Source of the DNA: Isoperla grammatica
Lineage: Eukaryota; Arthropoda; Insecta; Plecoptera; Perlodidae
Assembly: GCA_945910005.1 (NCBI GenBank)
Contig: OX246745.1
Span: 14,284,274-14,348,273, forward strand
Direction: 5' to 3'
DNA: 64,000 nt
The notes under the pieces are model-generated. The model saw nothing but the letters and a program-made list of their open reading frames with translations, made no database searches and had not been told where the DNA came from. This document shows positions 24,840 through 37,900 of this stretch, piece after piece. Position numbers and translations under genes: made by a program. Each line of letters opens with the position of its first letter. The first letter of the stretch is position 1.

Positions 24840-27800
24840 ATGAGTTTTCGAAGGTTACTTTTGCTTCAGGTAAGTAATGGGACGCATTTTCTAAAACATA
24901 ACCTATACCTTTTAGGCCTAAGGCCTGTTTTGAGAGGCCTATTTGAGTGAGACAAGAATGACATCACTAGGCCATAATCGTGGTTATCAATTTATACCAA
25001 TTGAAAGCTAACTAGCCTAACCATGGGATTATTTCTGTAGCTGAACATGTCTCGCAATGCACGAATGATAGCTTAAATTGTCATGATGTCATCTTGGTCT
25101 TCATATGAACCATGCAGGCCCTACGCTTTTCATTTTGGGTCTATGAGCTGCACCACTAAGCCCTAAGTCATACTTTTGTGCCAACTTGCTAATCAGTATC
25201 CACGTTAACATTAGTTAAACCAGAATTGAGTTGAATTATTGATAGGATTCATCCGATTCAATTCCTTGAATGTTGATGCACAATAGCCCGGAAACGAGCT
25301 CCGGTAACAGTAATGATAAAGTTGGCTAACATTTAACGTAGCCTGGTAACTGCAAATGAAACAGAAAGCTATTGCAGGGCTATTGTGCACCGCGAATTTA
25401 CTCCTCATGTAAACACTTCCAAACAAGGATTGGATTCATTCAATCCACTCCCATAAACTAAAGGAATGAGTCCAAATTAGGATTCACCCCACTAGTCTAT
25501 ATAAAGAGAATGCATCATGAGTTGCCTGACGGAGATTAGTGTACCAAATCACGAAATCGACTGCACAGAGGTTTCTAGTATAAGAGTCAAGAAGGATTTA
25601 TCCTATCACATAGGCCTATAAACATTAGTTGTAGCTGATTGCCACTCTACCTACAATTGTTATTTGTTGGTGTTTCATCCCTGTTGAATCGAGGTTGGTG
25701 ATGATGTTCACTTCCCTTCTTAGTTCTTATGCCATCTCTTCATGACGTCTTTCTTGTCACTTCCTCCTATGATCTTCCTAATTTCCTCCTCCTTAGGCTG
25801 GGTCTTGAGATTATTCAATAAGGCTTTTACTTTACCCTGTCCTATTTAGCCCTTCTTTCAGTCCATCCCAGACAACCACTGTCCTGCATAGGAACAAGAA
25901 CTTTCTGACGTCCATCCTTCTAGCTTTCCTCTCCAGTTGGGACCCACACCCTTTAGTTTAGGCCTACCATAGACTTATGAAATTATGCCACACAGATTTA
26001 CAAAGTGTCGTTTGAAGTTTAAATGATGATAATTTGTTTTTTGTAAATTCCTATTAGGCTACACTACCAAATTTCTGTTTCAGATATCCATAACACAGAA
26101 ACGGAACATGTCTCTTCTTCGTCACAAAGCTTATGTTAATGGTACTTGGGTGACATCAGCTAATGGAAAGACTTTCAATGTAAAAAATCCTGCTGATGGT
26201 AAGGTAATTGGTGCAGTACCTGATTTTGATGAAGGAGACACTGCAATAGCAATAAAAGCTGCGCACGATGCATTCCAGACATGGCAGCACACAACGGCCA
26301 AGGTGAGAGATGAGGCCTAGTATTTTTAGAGTCTTAACTTAACGTAAGAGTAAGAGATCGTGAGAATTTAAGGTTTTCTGATCGTATCTTTGAAACACCT
26401 TTTAATTGACCAAAAGCAATTTTTCTTTCATTGACCAAATAGGCTATGTGACTTTTTATTTAGTACTAAGCATTTTTCTGTAAATGATTATCATGTTATC
26501 ATCCAAACGTAATGAATTTTGAATGCATTTGTTTTTGTTATCTGTAGGCCTAGACCCTGATAATATATGTCTTGTGTATCTTCCTACAATTTCTAGTTTA
26601 ACCCCTTTTTGCCTGAATTAGGTATGTAATTTTGATAAATACAAATACATAACTCCATGTGACATAGGATTATACTCAAATTTTAGTATTTTTTTGTTGT
26701 CATACATTTCACTGCTAACAAAATGTGTCTGTATTTTGCTGATGGATTTTAATTTAAGCCTCGGTGTGGGTACCCTTACAGATAACATATTTTCTTTCTT
26801 GCATTGTCAACAATAGTTTAGAATTTCATGGTGTCACTCTGTGCCAAAAGCAAACACCTCTACAGATATGGATACTGAACTACTGTAGGGCCTACTCTAT
26901 TTATTCTGATTAGACAGAATGAACAAAACAAAGAAACTATACAGAAAATAGATATTGATGCTTTTTTATGTCTTATTCCTCTAGGAAAGGTCCAAGGTGT
27001 TAAGAGATTGGTATAACCTTTTAGTTAAACACCAAGATGACCTTGCCAAGATAATCACTGCAGAGGCAGGAAAACCCTTAAAAGAAGCGCTTGGCGAAGT
27101 AATGTACGGAAATTCCTTTATTGAGTGGTTTTCAGAAGAAGCTCGAAGAATACACGTAAGTTAAGCACCTAGTTAAGAGTGAAACAATTTCTCTGGGAAG
27201 TAATTTAGTAGAGCTATTAAAAGTGCAAATACTAAATGTCAAAGCCCAAAAGTAATAAATTTCACGCATGTACAAATTTTGAAAGAAGATTAAAAGAATC
27301 TGCAAATATGATGCACCAATCTCTACGATTTGATGCCAGCTTTGAAGTTTTTCGGCCGGGATCAGATCAACACTGCAACTATCACCATATAATCTAACTT
27401 GTGTATTCTTGTTTATATAGGGGGAAATTACTCCAAGCCCAGTTAGGACCAAAGAATTGTTGACAATAAAGCAGCCTATTGGAGTAGCAGCATTGATCAC
27501 TCCAGTACGTATTGATAGCACCACTTTATACAATTTGTCTGGCTTCTAAAATGTTTTGAATGGGTATGCACTGTAAAGCTGGCAAATGGGTTTCTTTCAG
27601 TGGAATTTCCCGATCGCGATGATAACTCGTAAGGCCGGTGCAGCCCTTGCTGCTGGTTGCACTTGCGTCGTGAAACCGGCCGAAGACACTCCTTTCACTG
27701 CCCTAGCTCTAGCGGAACTAGCCGAGCAGGCCGGAGTACCTAAAGGAGTGTTCAACGTTATCACAAGCGACCGCGGCAATGCGGCTTCGGTTGGAAAACT

Positions 27801-29474
27801 TCTGTGTGAAAGTCCGCACATTGCGGGTCTTTCTTTCACCGGGTCGACAGAAGTTGGCAAATTGCTGTACAGGCAGTGCGCCTCTGGCGTCAAACGATTG
27901 AGTCTGGAGTTGGGAGGAAACGCACCGTTCATAGTATTCAACTCTGCCGATATAGAAAAGGCTGTCCAGGGAGCTATGGCTTCTAAGTTCCGAAATTGTG
28001 GACAGGTAAAGAAAATCATGGCTATCTACAATTCTAAAAGCTAGAAAAATCCATCAAGTTATGTAGTGCCATGTAAACCAAACTTTACTCTGATCTACAC
28101 CCAAATCCAAGTGGTTTGGTATGTTGCACCCTGAAACATTTCCTTAAATATCTATTGGTAAAAACATTAAGGTAAATGTTTAGATAATCTATGCATTCGG
28201 CATTCCCCAACCCTCGACCAATAATGTGCTATATCATCAGCAAGTACTTGCAGATCTGCCCTTATATATATAGTTCTAAATGAACTTGTATTTGTAAATA
28301 CTGTTAAGTGTAATACAAACTGTTTTTTTTTCTAATGTTAATTTTCAGACTTGTGTGAGTGCAAATCGATTTCTAGTCCAAGAAGGTGTGTTCGATAAGT
28401 TTGTGCAAAAGCTTGGTGATGCAATGAAAAAGGAACTTGTGGTGGGAAATGGTGCTAAAGATGGCTGTACAATGGGTCCTCTTATAAACATTGCACAAAT
28501 AAACAAAGTAAGGCAACAAATTGTGTACCTCTTTAGGTGTAACCTCCAATTTGACATAGGCCCCTGTTACACCATAAGAAGTGGATGTAGCTACTGCACT
28601 GCACTCTGCTTTGGGAACTGGTAGATTTGATTACCAGCATCACAATACTGTCACCAAAGTTTTATAAAAAAAAACATCGGTTAATTTACAAACAGAATTA
28701 TTTATTGCACGATCGTAACATTCTTATAGATAAAAACTTATAAAAGACAGTGAGGCTTTTCTTAGTGAATACCACTTTGTAACGTACCGGTATGCTGGTA
28801 CTAGCATGTATTTCAACATTGAATATGTTCACAACGCATAATTTTCAGGTGGCAAGCATTGTGGACGATGCAATAAAGAAAGGCGTTAAAGTTCATCTTG
28901 GAGGAAAACGTTTTCCAGAACATGGAGAACTCTTCTATGAGCCAACTTTGCTATCGAACGTGAGCCCAAGTATGCTGTGCTACAATGAGGAGATATTTGG
29001 ACCTGTTGCAGTTTGCATTAAGTAAGAAAACCACATGTATTATTTTTATTAAAGAGAAGAGATTACTAGTAGGAAAAGTGAAACAACTAAAGTACGTAGT
29101 CCTGTTAAGACTAGTTGGGTGTAGCTGGGTCAATACACTATAACACTACTAATATACTAATAACACTAGCAATATGAAAATAATCTATATAACACTGGTT
29201 TTGTCCTAGGTTCAAAACTGAAGCAGAAGGACTCGCTATTGCCAACAACACAAACCGAGGTTTAGCTGGTTATTTGTACAGCAACGAAATAGCCCAAACT
29301 TGGCGAGTTGCCAAACTAATGGAAGTAGGAATGGTAGGAATCAATGAAGGAATGATTTCAACACCTGAAGCTGCTTTTGGAGGCATCAAGGAATCTGGGA
29401 TTGGCAGAGAAGGGTCACATTATGGCATTGAAGAATTCACCTATATCAAATACATGTGTTTTGGTAACTTGTAG
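24840..29474 (+). CDS. ALDH5A1: succinate-semialdehyde dehydrogenase, mitochondrial (ALDH5A1-like)
   Basis: Eight exons join into 501 aa: 24840-24869, 26084-26302, 26985-27155, 27421-27504, 27601-28005, 28349-28507, 28849-29021, 29210-29474. All junctions are GT-AG and keep frame. The first exon gives [10 protein letters not shown], continuing with ISITQKRN, an Arg/Leu-rich leader that suits mitochondrial import; human ALDH5A1 is 535 aa. ALDH hallmarks follow: PWNFP (168-172), KPAEDTP, the NAD-binding [17 protein letters not shown] with general base Glu271, and GQTC with catalytic Cys305 at the exon 5/6 boundary. The enzyme oxidises succinate semialdehyde to succinate with NAD+, ending the GABA shunt in the matrix. 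The segment after the active Cys reads CVS, so the second cysteine of the human CxC redox switch is absent. A plain cytosolic start at 26108 would be possible but ignores the clean upstream exon. Confidence 0.93.
25725..25945 (-). pseudogene. possible LINE reverse-transcriptase tail fragment in SSADH intron 1
   Basis: In broken minus-strand frames it reads like the C-terminal tail of LINE polymerases (Lys/Arg-rich, then a [20 protein letters not shown] stretch recalling the usual R-x-FF-x-R-x-x-x-W-N pattern). Short and degenerate; by-eye resemblance only. Confidence 0.3.
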
Positions 29475-29745
29475 TTTTAAAAGATATAATTTAATCATTT
29501 CCATCTAAACGTGCATTTGACTGAAATTGAATTTTCAAGTCAATCAGGGAGTCAAACTGTTAATGTGCCATATAGTTTATCCTATTTTACTCAGATTGGC
29601 TGAGGGTTTAAAATTATAATTTCTGTTAAAACTTTTAGTACACAAAATTTTAGTTTTTGATTGATTGATGTTTAGGTTTTAACATTCAGCTTAATGCGGT
29701 ATATTTACATATGTAAATGTAACAAAATGTTGTTTAATAAGTAAC

Positions 29746-29832
29746 TACAGTGAAACTTCTTAATAACAAACGTCTTTATAGCAAACTAATGATGTGGCCC
29801 CCAAGACTTTGTTTTAAAGAAGTTTTACTGTA
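29746..29832. mobile_element. miniature Tc1/mariner (pogo/Tigger-like) MITE
   Basis: An 83-bp core between two TA dinucleotides. It begins CAGTGAAACTTCTT and ends AAGAAGTTTTACTG, an inverted repeat with one or two mismatches. CAGTGAAAC-type ends with TA duplication are seen in pogo/Tigger-group MITEs. It lies in the 3' flank or 3' UTR of the SSADH gene. Confidence 0.7.
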
Positions 29833-29922
29833 TAGATGTGCCTATAATTGGCTAATTTACCAATGTAAGTAAGTCTTCCAAACAGTCTTCCAGTATGAGA
29901 ATACAATTAAAATTAATGTTTC

Positions 29923-29928
29923 AATAAA
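29923..29928 (+). terminator. candidate polyadenylation signal for SSADH
   Basis: AATAAA about 450 bases after the SSADH stop, the first canonical hexamer noted on that strand. If used, the MITE at 29746 would lie in the 3' UTR. Confidence 0.4.
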
Positions 29929-29934
29929 TACAAT

Positions 29935-31700
29935 ATTGTTGCTCTATCTAATGTTGATATTCAACTTATATATTAGTAAGTATATGTGTAGTCCATATTA
30001 GCGTCATACGTACGTATATAGATGGTGATATTACTAGTGATACCATTGTTACATAATACATACTTACATTCACATTGTTGAATTAAGTTATTAGGTCTAG
30101 TTGTCTTCCACCGTGCGTAGCCTTTTGATGATGCAACATTAATGTAAACATTACTATGCAAGTATGTTGTAAATGTGTATACACTAGTTGATATAAAGTG
30201 CAACTTGTTTGATTTTTGTATTTAGATACAAATTTACAAATCATCTTTTAAACCAGGCACGTCATTATTTCTTTGCTCGCTTGTGTGGATCGAGTCACCA
30301 ATTGCTTGAAGGAGAAGATAAAATACTTTACTTAAAGAAAAGTACAAGTTTTCTTAAATGATTTTTAGGTAATTCTTTGCTTGAAGGGATATGCTTGTTT
30401 TATTAACACATAAGTCATAATTTTAGCTGCTGCTTTTCTCTTAAAGATAATAAAAATAACAGGTATGTCATAGTCTTGCTGCTATTAATTAATAATAATA
30501 ATAAATTATGTTGCTAAGAGATGTTGTGTCGGTAAGTCCAGTATATGATGATGATGATTCTTGTTGTTTTATGTCTTGATTATTAAGACAATAAGGGGTA
30601 ATATATGATGGACAATTAGAGAAACCCATGTCTTATTCGTACGGGATTCAAACTCACCTCCTTACGTGGCATAGCTTAGGGCCTGCGCTCCACCCACATT
30701 AACCACTGCGGACACAACACTAAATAAGCTACCGTGAGAGTAGTACGCTTTTGTACAATTACACTTTTATCCAACATTTCCCTGTGACTTATAGCTACCA
30801 GTGTCATTGCTTTGTATGTAAGTGTAACTAAGTTATATTCCAAAAGTCATGTATACTGTGTACAAACGCAGTGATAATGAGCTTTTGACCAACATATTGG
30901 TACCAAAATGTGAGGTGAATTTATGTAATACAACCTTCAAATCTAATTTTCCAATGACAGTAAGACTGAGAGAATCATCTTCCATACTGACCAATTTGGA
31001 GTTGGACCTGGAAAAAAATAATTACATAGTAATTAGTTCTAGTTATTTCCATCTAAATTATAGATTAGGGGCAACAATTTTAATGTAAAGAATAATTTCG
31101 GTATGAATGGTCCGCGATGAAAGACAAACACACGTATGCCAGATTACTCTACAAAACGCCAATTTTATGGGTGAACAAAGACTCCTCGCAAACGGGAGCC
31201 ACAGATACCTACACAGCTTGGCTTTCCAAACAGGAGTGTAGACGTTTAGTGAAATACATACATGCTTTTGCACGTCTGTACGGCTGTACCTAGTACTGGT
31301 AATTGTCGAGTGAAAGCATCTTAACTGTAAAGCTGCTATACAAGATACATATATGTATTTTCAATTAATAATTTACATTACTGAAACAGAAAGTTTTGTA
31401 ATTTAGGCACCACCACTGTGATAGAAACAAAGTTACCGGTATTAATTTTGTTTGTATTTACTTATTGTGTACCTGCTTACAGTATTGTGTTACAAATATG
31501 CTTCAAAGCATGGGATTTATCACTTCAAAAGCTAACATGGAATATATCTTTGAAATTCCATATTATCAGTTTGTAAAATGGCATTATTTACAGATTTCTG
31601 TTGTGTTGATGTTGCCATAATTGAGTCTATTATTAACATTGTATTTCATTACAGTATTAATCAATAAAGAGCATACCTTCATCATCAATATCTATTTGTA
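29935..31700. other. noncoding stretch with one SINE-like fragment
   Basis: AT-rich DNA between SSADH and the nested transposon cluster. Apart from the tRNA-like piece at 30636-30716 nothing is recognised. Confidence 0.45.
30636..30716 (-). repeat. tRNA-derived SINE fragment
   Basis: The minus strand begins gtccgcagtggttaatgtgg (A-box-like) and has agtttgaatccc as a B-box variant about 50 bases on. Short copy, tail unclear. Confidence 0.45.
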
Positions 31701-31714
31701 CGTTGGGTCAACAT

Positions 31715-31896
31715 GGAAACTAAAAGTCCCGTCTTGCCACCACCTTCCTATTCCATCGTATTCCAGTCTCCTCAACACTGTTCCGTATCCTACTTTGCAC
31801 TGGCCTGGTCTGCCTCTTCCTCTCCTACATTGAAGCTCCAATTCCAACATCATCCTTAGTAATCTTGTTCTTGCCATCCTTTTGAAATGTCCAAGC
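31715..31896 (-). pseudogene. LINE reverse-transcriptase C-terminal fragment, split by a hAT insertion
   Basis: The minus strand encodes GHFKRMARTRLLRMM and then RRGRGRPGQ, the familiar basic tail of many LINE polymerases (G-H-x-x-R-M followed by a GRP-rich stretch). The frame then decays. The GH of this motif is cut by the outer hAT element, and the rest continues beyond 33107. Confidence 0.55.
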
Positions 31897-33099
31897 TAGG
31901 GATGTCACTGGGTACCCGTTACCCGCCCGGTACACACAGGTACGGTTCCAACTTTTCAATACCCGTTACCCGGTACTACTCGTTCCCTACTTCTGTTCTA
32001 AACGAAATCAATTCAACATTGCGATATTTCCCTAGTGGCGTCTTTGTGCGAGCGTACGAGCCGATCTTTTCAATTTGCCGGCATTTAACTTGACATCCCC
32101 CTACCCCCTCGTCACGATTAGCTATCAGTAGAGATGCAAGTTTTTCGCAATGCGCGATAAAACGAAAAGTGTAACAAAACACTCTAGAGTGCTGGTTTCA
32201 ACATTTCTTTACGTTATGGGTCACTGGGATTCAGATTCAAATCGCGAAATAACACCATAAAATGCTTATAAAACGAATTATGAGTTTATTTGCGATATAA
32301 TACCATAATTGCCACTTTCTAGCAAAATAACACCATTATTAACAGTAATTCTTAATTTTGTATTCACTTCCGTTCAAATCTTCACAAGAATTACGAGATA
32401 AAAAAGCGAAAATAAGCAGTCCGCATCATCACCACTTACTTCTCTGCAGTCTAATCTAATCTTTGACGCCCATCACTATGTATAGGCCTATACATTTAGG
32501 ACCATACACATATAATAGTTTAGAAAATGTAACCTTTTTTAGTTTTATCAAGGATTGTATGTAAAAACATGATTTTCGATTAAAAAAACAATAACACCAC
32601 AAAACACCATAATTCTCAATTTCTCAAACGAAAAGTGAAGAAAAATAAAACCATTTTCTTGCATCTCTAGCTATCAGTGCAAAAAAATGAGATGTAAACC
32701 CCAATTATCTTCGTAGGCCTATGGAAGAATGCTGCAGAACGGTTGCGAGTCCGAGGGAGCGCACCCGCCTGTCATAGCTTTACCGCAATCATGTTCTCAT
32801 TTTCGGCTCGGACTATGACGTCATAGCTTTGATGCGGCCGACCACCGGATTCATTGTACGTACCTACCGTAGCGGAGACGCAAGCTTTGAAGCTTTGTTG
32901 AATACTTCCGCGATCGTTTTGCATCGAAGACAATGCAACCTGATAGCGTTTAACATTATAATGTCTCTTTCCACAACTTTGCGAATCATTTGACACCCAT
33001 GACAATAAAACGCGTATTTAGTATTATTTACTACCTGGGTAGTCCGGGTACGGCGCGAGGGTACCCGGGTACAACTATTTCTGTGCATTGACATCCCTA
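31897..33099. mobile_element. non-autonomous hAT element (outer, interrupted)
   Basis: Ends are TAGGGATGTCA (31897-31907) and TGACATCCCTA (33089-33099), an 11-base perfect inverted repeat. Flanking 8-bp repeats are gtccaagc (31889-31896) and gtccaaca (33100-33107), 6 of 8 matching. Inside both ends is a gggtacccg-rich subterminal block. Removing the inner element at 32129-32669 and one target copy leaves about 654 bp. Small frames inside it are not supported as coding. Confidence 0.85.
32129..32669. mobile_element. non-autonomous hAT element (inner, nested)
   Basis: A 541-bp element with a 12-base perfect inverted repeat, TAGAGATGCAAG to CTTGCATCTCTA, and exact 8-bp target duplications gctatcag at 32121-32128 and 32670-32677. 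The interior repeats a gcgaaataacaccat word, as does the element at 60056-60560, so the two belong to one family. It lies wholly inside the outer hAT element. Confidence 0.93.
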
Positions 33100-33452
33100 G
33101 TCCAACAACTTAAATCTTCTCACCCCATTTTGCATTGTGGCTGTTTTATAAGACATTAGTCAACATATGAGAGAAATAATATGGTATTAATATTTATTAC
33201 TAAGCATTTAGTGATTTTTAGTCTTAGTATTTTATTTTTAATTTTATAGACAATTTTTGTAGCAACTTTGTACATTAAGGATAATACAGTGTATAAATTA
33301 AGGATGCTGCCCTAATTCTTTTGTTTTTAACTTAATACCAGGCTATCACACATGTTTAGTTTCACAAGTTTGTTGATTCACATGTAAACTTAACTTACCA
33401 TATGGTAATTTTTTGTCATCCTTGACGTAGTGCTGGCCAATATGGAGAAGAG

Positions 33453-33777
33453 TAGAGATGGATCGATATTGATGTAGAGTATCGGCAGAATAGGTATCAG
33501 AACATTTTACCAATACCGATCGATACATACCGTACCAAAAGTCAGTTTCAGCTGTTTCACATCTACTGACAGAATAAAACCTGTAATATCATTAAGCTAC
33601 TATTACTGCGATAAAATACTTCTATTTTCATTTGCACTCTTTGTGTCCAAAAATAAAAGTCACTCATCATAATTATCAATACCAGTATTCCAAATTGAAG
33701 AAAAAAAACAGATATCAAAATCACTTAATTAAAAAGTAGAATCGGTATCGTCAAATTGTGGTATCGGTCCGTCTCGA
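33453..33777. mobile_element. probable old hAT-like MITE
   Basis: Starts tagagatggatcgatat and ends tatcggtccgtctcga; the ends pair at about 13 of 16 positions and both flank cgatac/gtatcg-rich sequence. The 8-bp duplication is not convincing (at best 5 of 8), so age or misplacement of an end is likely. Confidence 0.5.
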
Positions 33778-33785
33778 CGAATAGC

Positions 33786-34953
33786 AACCATGCATTAGTT
33801 TAGTAACATGCATATTTCTAGATGTAGATGTAGGTGGATAAAGATTAAAGTGGAGTAAAGCTGGTTTGAATTTGTTTTTTAAAGGAAACTTTAAAAAATG
33901 CAAACCATCATTGTATTATTTTATATACTTTTATTCCTGGGTACTGAAGGGAATGTATCAGTTCAAGTTATCCAAGAAGTGAGATACCCAAATAAATTAC
34001 AGAAACAGCAATTGTGAAGGGCTTAGAATTAGTGTACATTAGTACTAGCTGCGATATACACTTCAACACATCTATGATCATTACGGAGAAGTAAATCAGT
34101 TTTTGAAAATACAAATAAGAAATACGGATCAACTAAAAACTTAACATCTCTCTAACTTAAACTGAGAGCTGAAAATATGATTTTACTTTTTAGACTATTC
34201 AACTAGATTACAACATTGTGTTAAATCATTATTGACACATTTTAGGGCACTCAAAATTATATTAGATTGACATACTTGTAATACAGGTATTTACTATATT
34301 TAAATTATACTGCCAGATTTGACTGCAGTTAAAATACAGGTAAAATGTTTGGTTCACATATAAAAGCATGGCACCAATAATTTTAAAGAAAGTACAAAAT
34401 TAATTTTAAAATTGGCACTTGAAAACAGCAAACAATCAATCAATTAAGAATATCTGTTCTAATTTGATTTACAATTAATTCAAATTACAACTTGTATAAA
34501 AAAATTATTTAAAAAGTGTAAATATGGTTAAAATCAGTACCATAGTTGCCATAGCATAAATATTTCTGGACCTACTGACCATACAGAATTATGGCAACTG
34601 GCAATCTTCCACTCTATGACTATGTCACTCTTCTCCAAGCTATATGTATACACTTGAGAATCAATACTGGTAAAATAGGCCTAGGCCTACTGTGTAGGGT
34701 GACTAGATGAAGAATATTCCAATTCTGTTGTGGTTATCCAATAAAATTAAAAATAGCACAGCTTTATCATTTAGTACCATAGTGACAATTAACAAGTAAG
34801 GAGCTGGGATAGAAATAACATAGTATAAAAATTACTGACTTGACCATTTATAAGAAAAGGTACATCACAACATAATCATGCAATACTACGCTGCCAAAGT
34901 TCACACGACAAACACTGGAGAGGGTTGTAACATTGAGATACAATAGAAAACTA
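33786..34953. other. noncoding, includes the 3' flank of the receptor kinase gene
   Basis: AT-rich sequence between the old MITE and the Nrk stop codon. It should contain that gene's 3' UTR, but no single polyadenylation site can be fixed. Confidence 0.45.
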
Positions 34954-37900
34954 TTAGACGTGGACTCGCCGAGGGTATGGGCCGGCCCGTGAGCCGTCGC
35001 CTCGTTCCAAATCCATCCAGATCTCGTCCAACATCTGATGGATGGTCCGGAAGCTGGGACGTGACGGCGGCTTACGATTCCAACACAGTTTCATCAAGTC
35101 GTACAAGGGCTTTGGAGTATTGTCGGGACATTGTAACATGTTACCCTCTTTAATGTATTTCACGACTTCTTCGTGAGTCATGCCGTAGTACGGCTGGAGG
35201 GCAAACGAAAATATTTCCCACAAACACACGCCGAAGGCCCAGACGTCCGATTCGACCGTGTATTTGTTGTAAAGAATGCTCTCCAACGGCATCCACCGGA
35301 CGGGAATAGCATCGTGTTCGTCCCCCTTGTAATAGTCCTGAAGGTATATTTTCTGTGATAGACCGAAATCTGCAATTTTAACCACCATATTGTCGTCGAT
35401 GAGGCAATTTCTCGTCGCCAAATCGCGGTGCACAAACTTACGGTCCGAAAGATAAACCATTCCTGCCGCGACCTGTCTGGCTACGTTGATGAGATCGACG
35501 TGGGTTAGCTGCACGTCTTTGAACATCTCGCCATCCCCTTCGGAGCTGCGCACGATGTAGTTACTGGGCGAACACGAACGTAGAAACTCGTTGAGGTCCC
35601 CTCGACCCATGTATTCAAAGAGAAGGCACATGGGTCTTCCGACGGCACAAACTCCGAGCAATTTAACGATGTTCGGGTGATCGAACTCGGCAAGCAGGCA
35701 AGCTTCCCGCTCAAAGTCCACCTGCAAGTCTTCCGACGCTTCGTCTTTCAGCATTTTCACTGCAACAAGGGTGAATTCCTCCCCTTTCACAAGCCCTGGT
35801 GTCTTAGCCTGAAATTTCAAAGTAAAAATTAATAATAATCAGTTATTATACATGGCAAGGTTAAAAGTTTGAGATTTATGGGCTCAGTCACAAAACAAAG
35901 TAGGCTTAGGTGGTACTAAATGATAAAACAAAAACACACAGGCCAATAACAGTTTGTCAATATTATACTCAATATAGGCTACTATCTGTAGAATTTTGTA
36001 AAAAGGAAATTGGGCCATTTGTGACTACAATTAATGGGCTACTAGGGAGTCGGCCGACACATTAAAAACTGCAATCAAAGAAATGTGCCCATTTTGGTCC
36101 AGTAGGCCTACTTGTACTTGTAACAGTTACAAATTGGAAACTTAAAACTTTGTTTAGCCTTACAGTATTATTATGTACAGTATTAATGAAATTTACAGAA
36201 ACTTATATTTTAATGGACAAGTATTAATTACCCTATAAGTAGTTGTAAAAACTCAAAGGTCATACTCTCAAAGCATTCATATAAAGAGATAAAACTTGAT
36301 CAATTCAATAATCATATTCACAACATGATCAGATAATATCATGAAGACTTGCCTGAAACACCCGACCAAAAGCACCTTGACCCAAATCTCGAATATAAAT
36401 GATGTCATTTCTGGGAAATTCTAGCTTTTCAAGTTTAGGGTTCAACTGTGCACCTGTTCTGTGGTATGCCATATTGCTTGGAAGCTTATCTAAATCTATA
36501 TTTACTTCCTGAAATAGAAATAAACAAAACAATATTCAGTCAATTTATATCGAAAACATCAAGCTTGAGGTCAGAATCAAATCTAGGATTAAGAGAGGGA
36601 ACAGGGCAGGGAGGAGAGGTTGACATCTAAATAATGTGGTAGGCCTATTAATAATAGGATTGGAGTTGATGATTGAAATATTGATCGATAATCTGGGGGA
36701 TAAGGAATAGTCAATAACAATACAAAGTAGCTAAGCAGTAGCTTTCCGCCTATCAATGGAATATTATATGACTTTTAGATGGCGGACGGGGAGGAAAGTG
36801 CGTCGTGTGGTGTCTGCGCTAAATATAATTTAGACGGGGACAACAGATGGCTAGGCTGCGACGGGTGCTGTGAGAGATGGTTCCACATGGTGTGTGTTAA
36901 TGTGCAAGCAAAAGAATTCAAGTTAATAGAAGGTAATAAGAACTTTATGTGGATCTGTGATGACTGCGTCAAGTCCGGGCCTGGGCGAGGGCTAGGCCTA
37001 TCACGCAAGGTCGATCAGATGGCTTCAGACCTAGAGTCGATGCGAAGCATTTTGCTAGGGGTGTCGGCTAGGCTAAGTTCTATGGAATTAATTAAGCCTG
37101 ACAATAAACCGGGTTCCAGCCAAGTAGAATCGGCCAAAACCATAGACAATCTGCAAAGTGTAATAGTAGGCGGGAGTGAGGTTAGGTCGAAGTCGATAAT
37201 GGTGCCAGAATCGAACGCGATATCGACCCACACCGCCTCCTACAGCGAGGCCACAAAGAAAAATGCCAGCGGGGTAGAGAAGCTACAGCAAGGTGGCTGT
37301 CTAGCGGAAGAAGAAGAAGAACTACGAACCGATCCTGCTGTCTACCCTAGCTCCAACAAGACGATACCGGTACGTGAGCACCATGGTTATCAGAATGGTG
37401 ATAAAAGTGTAACATTGTCACTAAGCGAGGTCACCCCCGGACGAGTGAGGCAGCTTGTGAACAACATAAAGTCCACATCATCAAAGTTGGAGGGCAAGGA
37501 CATCCAAGCAGGTTCTAATACCAGGCCAAGTCCTAATCAGGGCTACGGTGAAAACAGGTTGGTAAAAAGCAGATTGGTGAACACTAGTGACCACACTAAG
37601 CAATCAGCCCAAAATGGGTTTACAAGTCTGAGAGGAGGGAGGCACAAGGAAAGGGTTAATCCAAATATCATTGTGGGAACAGCTCCTAATGTAAGAGATT
37701 CTAACCAAGGCCTGTCAGCCATAAAAAAGAAACTATGGATTCATCTAGGCCGTATTGAAATCAATGTTACGGCAGACCAGGTAAATCATTACCTCCAAAA
37801 GAAACAACCAGATGAGGTGTTCTCTGTAGAGAAGCTTGACACTAAAGGCGATTTCAGTGCTTTCAAGATTGGGGCCAACCTGGAGCTGAAAGATAAGCTG

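Noticed and set aside
27597..28019. 140-codon minus-strand frame
   Set aside because: Lies exactly over SSADH exon 5 and is its antisense shadow.
24840..29474. Bacterial contamination as the source of the dehydrogenase
   Set aside because: Eight exons with consensus splice sites and a mitochondrial leader show a nuclear animal gene.
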